This document shows positions 9,501 through 18,593 of a stretch of 64,000 nt of DNA, piece after piece. The notes beneath the pieces are model-generated. The model made no database searches. It was not told the DNA's origin and saw only the letters and a list, made by a program, of their open reading frames with translations. The DNA comes from an uncultured Collinsella sp. (lineage in GTDB: Bacteria; Actinomycetota; Coriobacteriia; Coriobacteriales; Coriobacteriaceae), in contig CATXXF010000006.1 in NCBI GenBank assembly GCA_958403395.1, positions 1-64,000 of the forward strand, in the 5' to 3' direction. Every line of letters begins with the position of its first letter. Position 1 is the first letter of the stretch. The position numbers were made by a program, and so were the translations under genes.

Positions 9501-12500
9501 CACGGTGTAGCGCGCGCCCACGGGCAGGCCGGCGATGGTCTTCTCCCCGCCGTCCTTAAGCGTGAAGGTCATCTTGCCGTCCGCGAACGTCACGGCGTTC
9601 TTGCCCTTGCCGAAGGTGCCGGAGACGGGCTCGCCGTCCCCGTCGGTCAGCGCGACCGTGAAGCCGAACTCGCGCTGGCTGTCGCCGCCGACGACCGTCT
9701 TCTTGACGGTGAGGCTGCCGGTCTTGGCGGTGTTGGTAAAGACCGCCGCCTCGACCGTGCGCTCAGCAGCGTCGCCCGCATCGTCGGTCAGCTGTGCAAT
9801 CTTGGTCTTGGCAAACAGCTTACCGGCGCCATCGTCGGCCACCGTGACGGTGGCACGATAGGTGGCCTTCGAGAAGATGAGCGACGTCTCGTCACCCGAC
9901 GGCTCGGTAATCACATAGGTATAGGTACCGGGCTTGGTGTACTCGATGGTACCGAAGTTGCCGACCTGGGCATCCTTGTGCAACTCAATCGTCGACACGC
10001 CCTCCTTGGCGCCCTTGGGCATGGGTGCCTCACCCTGGGCAGTCAGCATCATGGTAAAGGCATCCGCCTTAGTCCAGTTGCGACCGGAGATCTTCTTTTG
10101 AACCTTAAAAGCGTTCTCCACCTTTGTGGACTCCACGCTGTAGACGTTGGTGAAGCCCACCTTCGTCGCCTGTCCGACGGTACCCTTCTGGGGGTTCGCC
10201 TTATCGACAACCGCAAAGCCGTCCTCGCTCGTCATGAGCTCACCCTTGGAGTCGAGCTCCTGCACCTCGTAGTGCGCACCTATGGGCAAGGTAACCGTGA
10301 CGGAGCCGCCGGCCTTAAGCGCGATGGTGTCACCGCTCTTGATCTGTCCGCTTACATAAGTGCCGTTGGTGCCATCGGGGCGACCGGCGTACGCAAAGGT
10401 GCCGGCCAGAGGCGTTGTGCCATCGGCCTGGTAGAGCAGCACCTTAAAGGTAAATGCCTTGTTGGGCGCGGTGATGCCTTCGGCGGCCGTGACCGTCTTG
10501 CTCAACGTCAGGCGCCCGTCAGAAACCTGATCGGTGGTGGTGTTGGTCTTGGCGGCAGGGTTGTTGCCGACCGCCACCGACGCCTGATTGGAGATGTCGC
10601 CCGAAGCGCCACCGCTCTTAAACGCGTCCTCGGTCACGCGAACCTTAAACTGAACCGTGCCCTCCTTGCCTGCGGGAACGTCCTTCAACGTCCAGGTAAG
10701 GTTGCCGTCATTGCCCTTGGAGCCGGCATCCTTATGGTCGCCGGCGAACTCCACGAACTCGGTTCCCGCGGGAACGGCATCGGTGATCGTTACCGTGGCA
10801 AGTGCGCCCTCAGTGTTCTTGTAGCCGATGGTGTAGGTGAGCTCATCGCCCAACCTAACGCCCGACCCCTTCGAATCCTGAGCGTCGTTCTCGGACTTCT
10901 TGGGCACGAAGTTCGTCGTGGTGCCGGTATAGCTCTTGCTCTTGTCGCCGACCTTAACGGTGGCAGTATTGTTGATGGCGCCAACAGCGCCTTGGGCACC
11001 CTTCACAGCGTCCTCGGTGATCTTTACGCGCACGCGCACCGAACCGTGGCTGCCCGCGGGTTGCTTACCCAAGTTCCAGGTGAGCAACTGACCGCTCGCA
11101 GCGCCCTTATCGGCAAACTCGCCCTCAAAGGCCTCGAACACAACGCCCGTGGGCAGCTCGTCGGTCACGGTCACGTTGGCCGAAACCAGATTACCGGCGG
11201 CGTCGGCCTCGGTATTGGCCCAGTTGATGGTATAGACGTAGGAGTCGCCCACAGAAAGCAACTGCCCGTCGATGTCCACATCGGGCTTCGCGACCGTGCC
11301 AATCGTCTTGACCTTATCACGCGTGTTGTGGAAGACGATCTTACCCTTCTCGGTACCATCGCGATAGGTCACCTTGGACGTCAGATTGCCGTCGTTGTGG
11401 TCGGTCACCTCGAGCAGCACTCGGCACGTCGCAGACGTATCCACGGGACGCACACCCTCGGGCAGGTTGGCCATGCGCTCCTTTGCCACCAGGTTAAAGC
11501 TGTAGGTGGTGGTGTGGTCGGCATTGTGACGCTTGGTGGCAATGCCATCGTTGACGGCGCCGGCAAGGTCAATCGTCTGCTCATGAGTTCCGCTGGTAGC
11601 ATCGCCAAGCTTAAAGTTAACCTTACCAAAGTCGACCGTAGCGGTACCGTCCTCGTCCGCCTGAGTCGTGCCCTCATCCATCTTTTCGAGCGAGCCGTCG
11701 GCCTTCTCGGCATACAAGTCAAATGTATACTGGTCAGCCTCGATCCTGTCGCGGGAGTCCATTACCTTCTCGGCAGCAAGACCCTCAAAGGTTCCTTTCG
11801 CGATGTAGCTGTTGGTAAAGGACACCTGGGCCTTGGCGGTACCGCTCTCGGAGCTTAACTTCGCATCAGCGGAAAGCTCGACGTTCTTGGCGTCATAGTG
11901 CTTGGCCGTGGTCACGGTATAGAGCGAACCGTTATCGCGTTTCTTAACCGCAATCTCTACCTTCCAATAGGTGGAGTCGTATGTATAGCCGCCCTTGCCG
12001 CCGTCATTCTCGACAACCTTGTAGGTAAACGTCTTACCCGCATCTTTCGTCGCAAAGGTCAGGCCGCCCAAAATACCGGTATGGGACGTGCCGTCGGCCT
12101 GCGGCTCATCGTTTGTCACGGTGAGCTTGCCCTCATCCGCGCGCAGCAGCTTGTTGAGCTTTTCGATTGAAGCATCGTCCTCGCCCGTTACCGTAAAGCC
12201 AAACATGCCGGCATGCAGATCGTGCCCGTTGAGCGTCTTGACGATCTCAAGACCGCCCTGGAGCTCGTAACTCGTTGAAGTTTGGTAACTATTGGTGAAG
12301 ATAAAGCCTTCCGAGCCGGTCGTGCCATCGTCGCGGGCCACAAGCTTGCCGCCCTCATCGGTTACGGTGACGGTCACGGTATAGATGTGCTGGTCATACT
12401 TCCACTCGCCGAGGCCGCCATTCGGGGCCAGCTCGTTAATAGCAAACTTATACGTGCCCGGCTTGTTAAAGGTGAGCTTCGAGAAGTCGACCTGATAGTG

Positions 12501-14564
12501 CTCCCCGTCCTTGAGGCCCTCCTTCGTTTGCTTCTTCTCGACATAGCCGTTGTCCGCACTCATCGAGGAGCCGGTGATGAGATTGCCGCTGATGGCAGCC
12601 TTGGTAGCATCGTCAGCCGCGGTCATAGCAAAGGTGAACTTGCCCGGAGCATCGGCACCGGCAACCACCTTCGTCACGGACGGGGTGTAGGTTGCCGCCT
12701 CGGTGACCGTATAGGTGTTCTTGAATTTGACCGTCGCGACACCGGTGGACGTTGCACCCGACGGATAGATCCACTGGCCCTCGAGCTCGTCCTTGCCATC
12801 GACCTGCTTGCTTACCGATGTCGTGACCCTGAGCGTGCCGTCGCCGTTATCCGCTACGACGGCCCTAACCGTATGGACCGTCTTGTCGTACGTATAGCCC
12901 GTCGCCTTGTCGTCAATCTCGCTCACCGTATAGGTGAACGTCTTGCCGGCATCATCCTGAGTGAAGGTCAGCCCGCTCGCAGTTACCAAACTCACGGTCT
13001 TGGGGGCGTCGGCCTCGACATTTGCGGTCTCAAAGACCCTACCGTCCGTGGAAATGCCGACCTTGCTGGCAGATGTCTCGTCAGCAGGCTTGACGATATA
13101 ACGGAACGTGCTCTTAGGCGAGCCAAAAATGGTCGCGTCCTTGGGATACGTCAACGTCTTCTCAATCTGCAGACCGCCAGCAGCGCCATAGTCGAGGCTT
13201 GCCTCATAGCGATTCACAAACGAGACGGCAGGCGTTGTGGCGCCGACCTCACTTGCATCGTACTGCTGCACGTAAGTATTCGGTTTTTGCTTGAGCTCGA
13301 CGATCTTTTCGTCCGTCAGCGCGCTCGCGTCGGCGCCGTCGCCCAGCAGCTCCGTCACACCCGTACCCTTGAGCACGGTCGTCACGGTATAGAGCTTAGC
13401 GGGGTCGTTCTTGCGTGCAAGAACCTTGACGAGCACGATGGCATCGCCCGTGTAGCCGGTGTCATAGGCGTAGCCGGCAGCCGCAGCAGGCTGGTTCTCG
13501 TGAATGCGATAGGCAAACGTATGGCCCAGATCCTGCTCCGTGAGCGTACGAGCAAAGAGCTTCTCTTGCCCGCTTGCGCCCACCACGGCACCGGACACGC
13601 CGGCCTCCGCCGCCTTATTGGACAGGCTAGCCTCGGCGCCGTCGACCGACGTCTGAACGCCGTTGTACCAAAGGCCCGTCACGGCAAAGGTAAACTGGCC
13701 CGCGATAGAGGCGCGACCCTCAAGGGCCTTGCTCACCGTCATGCCACCAAAGGTGCCCGATGCATGGTACGCGTTGGTAAAGGCAGCCTTGTCGGTTACG
13801 GGCTTGTCCACATCGGAGGCACCGGTGTTGGCGTAGGTCACGCTCGACACGCGCAACTCGCCCGCATGGTTGCCCGACTCGTCCAGATCGGTCACCACGA
13901 CGGTCGCACGGGCGGTGTGCTTGTCCATGGACATGCCCGCCTGGCCATCCTGCGCAGCATCCTCGGTGATGTTGAAGCTAAAGGTGCCTGCGCGGTTGAA
14001 CGTCACGGTCGGGGCGGCTTCGGTGCCAAAGGAGAACGATGCCACGCGTCCCGACTCGGGCGTGCTGGCGACAGCTTGGTTGGTGTTAATGACAACGACA
14101 CCATCCGTTACCGCCTGCTTTGTAGTCTTACCCAGGCTAGTTGCGCCGTCATCGTCCGCAGCGGCGGCAAGGTTAAAGGTATAGCTCTCGTCCTGGTTCC
14201 AATCGCGACCGCTCACGGTCTTCTGACCCTGCAGGGTCACGCTCGTGGGCTTCACGCTATATATATTGGTAAAGGACGGTGTGGCGTTGTTGTCCAGTTT
14301 CTCTACCGAGCCGTCCTCTGCGGCCTTGTAGTACTCAACCGAAGTCTGGATGCCGGCACCCTTCTCGGCGTTGCGCACTACGGCGTAATAAACCGATCCG
14401 TCGTAGGTCATACCCGTAACACTGCCGGGATTCTCAGCGAACTTGTAAACGTAAGCGCGTCCCGCATCCGGCTTGGCGGTATAGGAGATCGCCGGCCAGG
14501 TCACCGCGCCATCATCGGCGTTGTTGCCCACGGTCGCGGTGTTGCCCTCGGTACCCTGAGGCAT
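6576..14564 (-). CDS. Giant sortase-anchored adhesin, C-terminal part (out of frame with its N-terminal part)
   Basis: This is about 2,660 residues of tandem immunoglobulin-like domains. About 13 match the streptococcal pilin isopeptide-linkage (FctA/Spy0128) type, each opening with a K-x-L-x-GR-like strand (for example KALKGRDWAEGDSF, KTLSGRAMEAGQF) and ending in a V-x-V-x-D-x-G strand. Two DUF11-like repeats lie in the middle (TVTDELPTGVVF, TITDAVPAGTEF), followed by a domain starting LTLSKTVTAAEG. The C-terminus is a Gly/Ser/Pro linker, MPDTGD (LPXTG-like), a membrane helix and RRRR, so a sortase should attach it to the wall. Domains of this kind form internal Lys-Asn/Asp bonds that stiffen stalks. 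The reading frame is continuous with the N-terminal part only if one C is lost from the tract at 14565-14571. The ATG at 14562-14564 is in frame but has no ribosome site, so independent translation is unlikely. By eye, the segment below about 9.8 kb is richer in C/G-ending codons than the rest. Confidence 0.85.
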   Translation of the reverse strand: MPQGTEGNTATVGNNADDGAVTWPAISYTAKPDAGRAYVYKFAENPGSVTGMTYDGSVYYAVVRNAEKGAGIQTSVEYYKAAEDGSVEKLDNNATPSFTNIYSVKPTSVTLQGQKTVSGRDWNQDESYTFNLAAAADDDGATSLGKTTKQAVTDGVVVINTNQAVASTPESGRVASFSFGTEAAPTVTFNRAGTFSFNITEDAAQDGQAGMSMDKHTARATVVVTDLDESGNHAGELRVSSVTYANTGASDVDKPVTDKAAFTNAYHASGTFGGMTVSKALEGRASIAGQFTFAVTGLWYNGVQTSVDGAEASLSNKAAEAGVSGAVVGASGQEKLFARTLTEQDLGHTFAYRIHENQPAAAAGYAYDTGYTGDAIVLVKVLARKNDPAKLYTVTTVLKGTGVTELLGDGADASALTDEKIVELKQKPNTYVQQYDASEVGATTPAVSFVNRYEASLDYGAAGGLQIEKTLTYPKDATIFGSPKSTFRYIVKPADETSASKVGISTDGRVFETANVEADAPKTVSLVTASGLTFTQDDAGKTFTYTVSEIDDKATGYTYDKTVHTVRAVVADNGDGTLRVTTSVSKQVDGKDELEGQWIYPSGATSTGVATVKFKNTYTVTEAATYTPSVTKVVAGADAPGKFTFAMTAADDATKAAISGNLITGSSMSADNGYVEKKQTKEGLKDGEHYQVDFSKLTFNKPGTYKFAINELAPNGGLGEWKYDQHIYTVTVTVTDEGGKLVARDDGTTGSEGFIFTNSYQTSTSYELQGGLEIVKTLNGHDLHAGMFGFTVTGEDDASIEKLNKLLRADEGKLTVTNDEPQADGTSHTGILGGLTFATKDAGKTFTYKVVENDGGKGGYTYDSTYWKVEIAVKKRDNGSLYTVTTAKHYDAKNVELSADAKLSSESGTAKAQVSFTNSYIAKGTFEGLAAEKVMDSRDRIEADQYTFDLYAEKADGSLEKMDEGTTQADEDGTATVDFGKVNFKLGDATSGTHEQTIDLAGAVNDGIATKRHNADHTTTYSFNLVAKERMANLPEGVRPVDTSATCRVLLEVTDHNDGNLTSKVTYRDGTEKGKIVFHNTRDKVKTIGTVAKPDVDIDGQLLSVGDSYVYTINWANTEADAAGNLVSANVTVTDELPTGVVFEAFEGEFADKGAASGQLLTWNLGKQPAGSHGSVRVRVKITEDAVKGAQGAVGAINNTATVKVGDKSKSYTGTTTNFVPKKSENDAQDSKGSGVRLGDELTYTIGYKNTEGALATVTITDAVPAGTEFVEFAGDHKDAGSKGNDGNLTWTLKDVPAGKEGTVQFKVRVTEDAFKSGGASGDISNQASVAVGNNPAAKTNTTTDQVSDGRLTLSKTVTAAEGITAPNKAFTFKVLLYQADGTTPLAGTFAYAGRPDGTNGTYVSGQIKSGDTIALKAGGSVTVTLPIGAHYEVQELDSKGELMTSEDGFAVVDKANPQKGTVGQATKVGFTNVYSVESTKVENAFKVQKKISGRNWTKADAFTMMLTAQGEAPMPKGAKEGVSTIELHKDAQVGNFGTIEYTKPGTYTYVITEPSGDETSLIFSKATYRATVTVADDGAGKLFAKTKIAQLTDDAGDAAERTVEAAVFTNTAKTGSLTVKKTVVGGDSQREFGFTVALTDGDGEPVSGTFGKGKNAVTFADGKMTFTLKDGGEKTIAGLPVGARYTVTEDAAEGYTTAVNGADGSKAEGAVNEDGATVAFTNTYGTATEGRDVSTAGLFTKALKGRDWAEGDSFQFALTGEGGAPMPEGSADGSKTVSVTAAAGTKAGDRVAFDFGSIRYTLNDIKDAGFAEVGGKRVRAKTFTYTVREVRPDDGSAIAGVDYDGHVATMTVTVTDDGSGNLTATTPAIAQASGGDFVNTYTTELDYSARAGVRLSKTLSGRAMEAGQFAFTVTADAETAAKLGLKTGGDAYAVAAADDGEADLVDLIGGAAGSDVKFTDADAGKTYSFTVTETKLGGKGYANDTAPRTVTIAPAYDAATGKLTVTTTVAKDGVEVACSEVSTADDAAATPAPVTVAFENSYEATGTLGGEGNVAINATKTLAGRAAAAGEFSFSVRDAQGNVAATASNRASGDGEAAELAFSPIAYTTGSLEQMVADGTATKADDGSWSIPYTVSEDTAALPAGVTAAASSFGITVKVTDNGKGGLDVAVTYPEGSDGTLSFVNGYGTNEATVDLAGTKTLAFGQAGLGLTQADIAGKYTFKIEPLNGAPAPVDASGKMVTEATNDAAGNVELGHVTFKQPSDLDDVEIDGDGLRTKTFAYRVGESGSVDGVVNDATAIRTFTVRVVEDTNAGTLAAEVLPAEGTPEGMGAFEFTNTYGVNPTPSSVTDQIKVGKKLKGRDLAEGEFEFQLVEIAADGSESVAATGKNAADGTVALSPVTYTAPGTHSYELREIAGTAGGVTYDRATYRVRTTVTDAGNGTLTVRHELADAEGNAVGDDLVTFTNGYEAAPVALKLGAAKVLKGAELKAGQFGFELKSRDGKVMSAAKNAADGSVTFDALTFKQAGTYTFTVSEVDDGQAHVTYDKAVRKIVVTVSDEAADGTKTGYLSARVSYEGDANVPPVFTNSYAEEPGTPGTPENPGTPGGGSGGGSDNGSGSDGSKGGMPDTGDRSLPVEALAVMAGIGALTAVGGAVLYRRRR

Positions 14565-17500
14565 GGGGGGGCTTGATGCTCGGTACGACCGTCTTGGGGT
14601 CGAACGCTGCGTCGTCGTCCGCATAGCCGCCCATACCCTCAAGCGTAAAGCTAAAGGTATTCTGGGCAAGCAGGAAGGTCCCGGCGTTGTCGGTTAGGCT
14701 CTTTTGAGCATGGATGGTGATGTTCCTCTCATGCTCGTCGTAGCGGTTGGTGAAGATCGCGTCGGCAACCTCTGTCTTGGTGTCGTCGCCCGCGTCGTTG
14801 CGCTCCTGCGTCATCTTCACGCTCTTAACGACAAGAGCACCAGCTTGGTTGTCCTCCACCACGACCTCCGCTTTATAGCGGGCGGCGGAGTAGCTTATGC
14901 CGTCTGCCCCGGCATCGGAACCGGGGATAACCTCCGAGATGGTATAGGTGTACGTGCCGGGCTTGGCATAGGTGATGTCGCCAAACGTTGCCGTCTTATA
15001 GGTGATGTCGCCAACCGTTTGCGTCTGGGAATTCTTGGTAAGCTCGACCGTCGACACCTTGCTCTTGGCGCCATTGGGCATGGGGACGCCGTCGTCGGCT
15101 GTAAGCTGCACGGTAAAGGAATCGCCATCGGCCCAATCGCGACCTTCAAGCAACTTCTTGGCGCCCAGCCTATTCTGGGCGTCGAGCGTTACGGGCTTGG
15201 CGCTGTAGTTGTTGGTGAACTCAAGCGTGTTATCGGCGGGAATCTGTCCGCCCGCAAGCGCGACAATCTTGCCCTCGATGGTGTTGCCAGTTCCCGACTG
15301 CTCCTTGCCGCCGACCTTGCGGCTCACGAGGCTAAAGCCAGCCGGAAGCACCGACTCGTCGGCAGAGCCGGTCACAGTGTTGACGATACTCGCCAGTACA
15401 TTGCCACTGGACGCCTCGCCCTTGGTGGTGAGCTCGCTCACACTGTAGTTGTCACCCTTCTTGAGGTCGTATACGCGAATGGTCTCGCCGGCCTTGATGG
15501 AATGGGTGTCGCCGTTATTGAGCATGAAGGAGTTGCCCACGGCCTTGCCATTCGCATCGAATACGTGTGCCTCATAGCCCTTCTCGGAATCCGGCAGGGT
15601 GAACTTAAACGTAAAATCCTTGGTAGGCGCGGTAAGGCCACTGTCCGCCGTCACGGTCTTAGTCACTTGCAGGCGTGCCACACGACGATCGGTATACTGC
15701 ACGGCCGTTGCCGTGGTAAAGAGATGATTGAGCTGAAGCGTGCCCAGATCGGTGCCATTGGTGGCATCATCGTCTTGATAAAGGGCCATGCGGTTGATGC
15801 CCGTATCGGCAAAGATGGTCGCCAGCTGGCCGTTGCGCTCGCCACCGTCCTCGACATAGCGCAAGACGGTCTTGGTGCCCTGCGCCGTCTTGTCATAGCG
15901 CATGTGCATCAGGTCGTTCGCCAGAGAAGGCGTTACACCCTCGGCGGTGCACTCCTGGCCCCACGTCAGGCTTCCGCTGGCGTCAACGGTCGCACTCTGC
16001 AGCTTGCCCTTGATGTGCGTAAGCGTGTTGTCGATCGAGTCAGGAGAGCCAAACTGTGCCAACGAGGCAATCAGCGAACCCGGGCCGCTCATGCTGCGCA
16101 CACCGTCGTCTTCCTTGCCGGCATCCACATACACACCCGAATCGTCCACGATTACCTTGGTGATGGTGTTGTTAATCTCATGGCCATCTGGACTTACAGA
16201 CTCACGCAGGTAGTACGTACCCTTGATAAGGGGTGCATGCTTTGTCGAATCGAGTGGGAAGCATGCAGCACCCTCAATGTCATACGGATAGGTCATGCCG
16301 TTTGCCTGCACGGTGTCATACGGCGTGGCGCCGGCTTCAATGGCATACGTGCTGGGGCTATCGCCGGTAACGTCCTTGGCCTGGTACAGCTCAAACGTCG
16401 CGCCGTTCACGGGCTTGCCCAGGTCGTCAACCTTCTGCACAAACAGACGATTCTGGACGTTGGTGAGGTGAATCACCGTAGAGAACTGCCTGTTTATCGT
16501 TTGATATTGGACCATAGAGGTGTTGTCGATGGTTGCCTCCGCCAGAGACGATGCTGTGGTGTGATACACCGCCACGGTATATTCGGACTGGGACTTGTCC
16601 GTCATCATGGCGGCGTACTTCTCGATATCGCCGGGCAGCGACCTGACCGTTACCTCGTAGTCGCCCTTGGTGTTGACGCCAAAGACGCTCGTATCTGCCG
16701 ATTTGGCAGCCTCGACCGCACCGGCAATGCCATGCGCAGAGCATAGCTTGTAGCCCTCGAGCGGATTGCCCGTGACCGCCGTCCATGCGCTTTCGTCCGT
16801 GTCACTCTTGCTCTTATCGGTGCGCTTGAGCACGACAGCAAAGGTCGTACCCGAGCTAATGGGTTTGTCCTTATTGTCTTTTGTCTCTTTGCTAAGGGAA
16901 ATGGTCTCCTTAGCGGCCAGATAGCCGCCGTTCAGCCACATGCGGCTGCCCGTCCATGACTTGTCGTCGGCTGTTGTAACCGTTGTCTGCGGTGCAACCA
17001 CCGCGCCACCCGTGCCACTTGCCGCGGCCTTGTACTGCAGGTGCAGCTCACCTGGCGTTGCAGTGGTCGATGAGGTCAGGCTCGAGCGGTATCCCTTGGG
17101 CAGGCTAACCTCTTTGAGTACAAAGTAGTCGTTTTTATTGGCGTGCTCTTCGTCGAAGGAGAGAACGGAACCGTCCGGCTTCAGAAGCACCAGCTGGCCA
17201 TTGGCGTCCGTCGTGCCCTGAGCGATGGCCTCATCCTGCGCGTTCCAGTTGGCATCTGACTGATACAGAGCAAACTCGGCACCCTGGACTGCCTCGCCGT
17301 TCTGGTCGACCTTCGCGACCTCGGACGATGGCAGGGTGGTGAGGTTGAACTTAAGCGACATGTTCGATGCGCCCGCGCCACGCTCCAGATAGAAGAAGCT
17401 CAGCGTGTGCTTGGAGCTGTCGAGGAAGGTGTTGCCGGAGAATCTTCTGTTTGAAGTATCTGCGCCGGCAGCTTGGAACATCGCCTTAATGGTGGTGTCT

Positions 17501-18552
17501 TGAATTGTCTTTTCGGGATCATTTGCATTGTCGACATGACCGACATGCACGCCACCGGTGGCGAAGTTGATCTTGAGCGTCGCCTTCTCGTGGATGCCAC
17601 CCAGATCGCCCACGAGTACGCCATCGATGTACACCCAGACGTCATCGTCGCCCGAGAACTCAAAGATCATATCTTTGTTACCGGTGGTCTTGCCGCTCGC
17701 AGGCTGGACAAACTCCGTGGTCACGGACATTCCAAAGTGATGGTTGAGGTTCGTGCTTCCATCAATGATCTGCTTAGGGGAGAGGCTGTTGCCCTTCTCA
17801 TCAAAAACCTTGTCAGCCGAGTCGAAGGGGAAGAACTGGCCCAGATTTGCATCTGATACGCCGCCCTTATATACGCCCGCCTTATCGTAGACGTTAAAGG
17901 AGTTGGTCGTGGGGTTATACACGGCATAGTTACCATAGTTACCGTCAGAGCCGTACGAGTCGTAGACGTAATAGCCATCTTTGAGCTGGAAAAGGCCTTG
18001 CACGTTGTTGTAAACGGCCTTGCCATTCTGCTTGCCGTTGGCCTGACTGTCGTTGTTAAAGAGATAGGCCAGCGACTCATCGGTGCAATCGCCTTTCGTG
18101 CCGTATGAAGCATAGGTGCCAGCCTTGATCTCGGGATAGCCATTCACCAGCGTGTTCTTCACAAATGGAAGACGTCCAAAGCCGTCAATGCCGCTTCTTC
18201 CCGTCCATTTATTAATGCCCGATCCGGCACCGCCATTGAACTTGAGCTGGTGACCTTTGTTGATGCCGGTGTTGTCATTGCCATTTTTGTTGTTTATGTT
18301 GACGGACTTATCATTGTCGCCGTTCACGACCCAATAGTCGAACAAATTGACCGTAGTGCCGGTGGGATTCACCGTCTGCACGGTGTGGTTGCTAAAGGGA
18401 ACCGCTTGATCGGCCGACGCACTCGTCGCGCCAAACAAGAGCGCACACGCCGCCAGCGGGACGGCCAAAACCCTAAGGACACGCTTTGCGGTATTGGTTT
18501 TCTTGCCAAAAGGCTTTAGCATTTCTCGAGCTCTCGCACACACGCGATTCAT
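14512..18552 (-). CDS. Giant adhesin, N-terminal part with signal peptide and fibro-slime domain
   Basis: The protein starts at the ATG at 18552 with GGGGAGG upstream (the TTG at 18567 lacks one). A long basic signal peptide (hydrophobic VLAVPLAACALLFG, cleavage near ASA) leads into a fibro-slime type domain with FEFSGDDDVWVYIDG and GGIHEKATLKINF. Two SpaA-like collagen-binding B-type domains follow (EVAKVDQNGEAVQGAEFALY; QKVDDLGKPVNGATFELY), then a domain beginning RLQVTKTVTADSG, and the first isopeptide-linkage domains (KKLLEGRDWADGDSF). A stop at 14512 ends translation 20 codons after the C7 tract at 14565-14571. The residues before the tract (EGMGGYADDD) continue as the same domain in the other frame. 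Restoring the frame gives one protein of about 3,990 residues, a surface adhesin or fibre with its ligand-binding head at the N-terminus. It is phase-off, a pseudogene or a sequencing artefact; sequence alone cannot decide. Confidence 0.85.
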   Translation of the reverse strand: MNRVCARAREMLKPFGKKTNTAKRVLRVLAVPLAACALLFGATSASADQAVPFSNHTVQTVNPTGTTVNLFDYWVVNGDNDKSVNINNKNGNDNTGINKGHQLKFNGGAGSGINKWTGRSGIDGFGRLPFVKNTLVNGYPEIKAGTYASYGTKGDCTDESLAYLFNNDSQANGKQNGKAVYNNVQGLFQLKDGYYVYDSYGSDGNYGNYAVYNPTTNSFNVYDKAGVYKGGVSDANLGQFFPFDSADKVFDEKGNSLSPKQIIDGSTNLNHHFGMSVTTEFVQPASGKTTGNKDMIFEFSGDDDVWVYIDGVLVGDLGGIHEKATLKINFATGGVHVGHVDNANDPEKTIQDTTIKAMFQAAGADTSNRRFSGNTFLDSSKHTLSFFYLERGAGASNMSLKFNLTTLPSSEVAKVDQNGEAVQGAEFALYQSDANWNAQDEAIAQGTTDANGQLVLLKPDGSVLSFDEEHANKNDYFVLKEVSLPKGYRSSLTSSTTATPGELHLQYKAAASGTGGAVVAPQTTVTTADDKSWTGSRMWLNGGYLAAKETISLSKETKDNKDKPISSGTTFAVVLKRTDKSKSDTDESAWTAVTGNPLEGYKLCSAHGIAGAVEAAKSADTSVFGVNTKGDYEVTVRSLPGDIEKYAAMMTDKSQSEYTVAVYHTTASSLAEATIDNTSMVQYQTINRQFSTVIHLTNVQNRLFVQKVDDLGKPVNGATFELYQAKDVTGDSPSTYAIEAGATPYDTVQANGMTYPYDIEGAACFPLDSTKHAPLIKGTYYLRESVSPDGHEINNTITKVIVDDSGVYVDAGKEDDGVRSMSGPGSLIASLAQFGSPDSIDNTLTHIKGKLQSATVDASGSLTWGQECTAEGVTPSLANDLMHMRYDKTAQGTKTVLRYVEDGGERNGQLATIFADTGINRMALYQDDDATNGTDLGTLQLNHLFTTATAVQYTDRRVARLQVTKTVTADSGLTAPTKDFTFKFTLPDSEKGYEAHVFDANGKAVGNSFMLNNGDTHSIKAGETIRVYDLKKGDNYSVSELTTKGEASSGNVLASIVNTVTGSADESVLPAGFSLVSRKVGGKEQSGTGNTIEGKIVALAGGQIPADNTLEFTNNYSAKPVTLDAQNRLGAKKLLEGRDWADGDSFTVQLTADDGVPMPNGAKSKVSTVELTKNSQTQTVGDITYKTATFGDITYAKPGTYTYTISEVIPGSDAGADGISYSAARYKAEVVVEDNQAGALVVKSVKMTQERNDAGDDTKTEVADAIFTNRYDEHERNITIHAQKSLTDNAGTFLLAQNTFSFTLEGMGGYADDDAAFDPKTVVPSIKPPHASGYRGQHRDRGQQRR
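14565..14571 (-). repeat. C7 homopolymer causing the adhesin frameshift
   Basis: On the coding strand the sequence is ATC AAG CCC CCC CAT GCC. With six C residues it would read AAG CCC CCC ATG CCT CAG, giving PPMPQG, which matches PMP-G turns at the same place in other repeats of this protein (VPMPNG, APMPKG, APMPEG). So the ancestral frame probably had C6 (or C9). Confidence 0.85.
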
Positions 18553-18593
18553 GAAGGCCCTCCCCAATCCATGAGGACGGCAAGCAGCGGCTC

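Noticed and set aside
6936..11858. A 1,640-codon open frame on the plus strand opposite the adhesin
   Set aside because: It is antisense to a repetitive, high-GC gene with strong codon bias; it has no ribosome site and its predicted protein is low-complexity His/Arg/Gly-rich.
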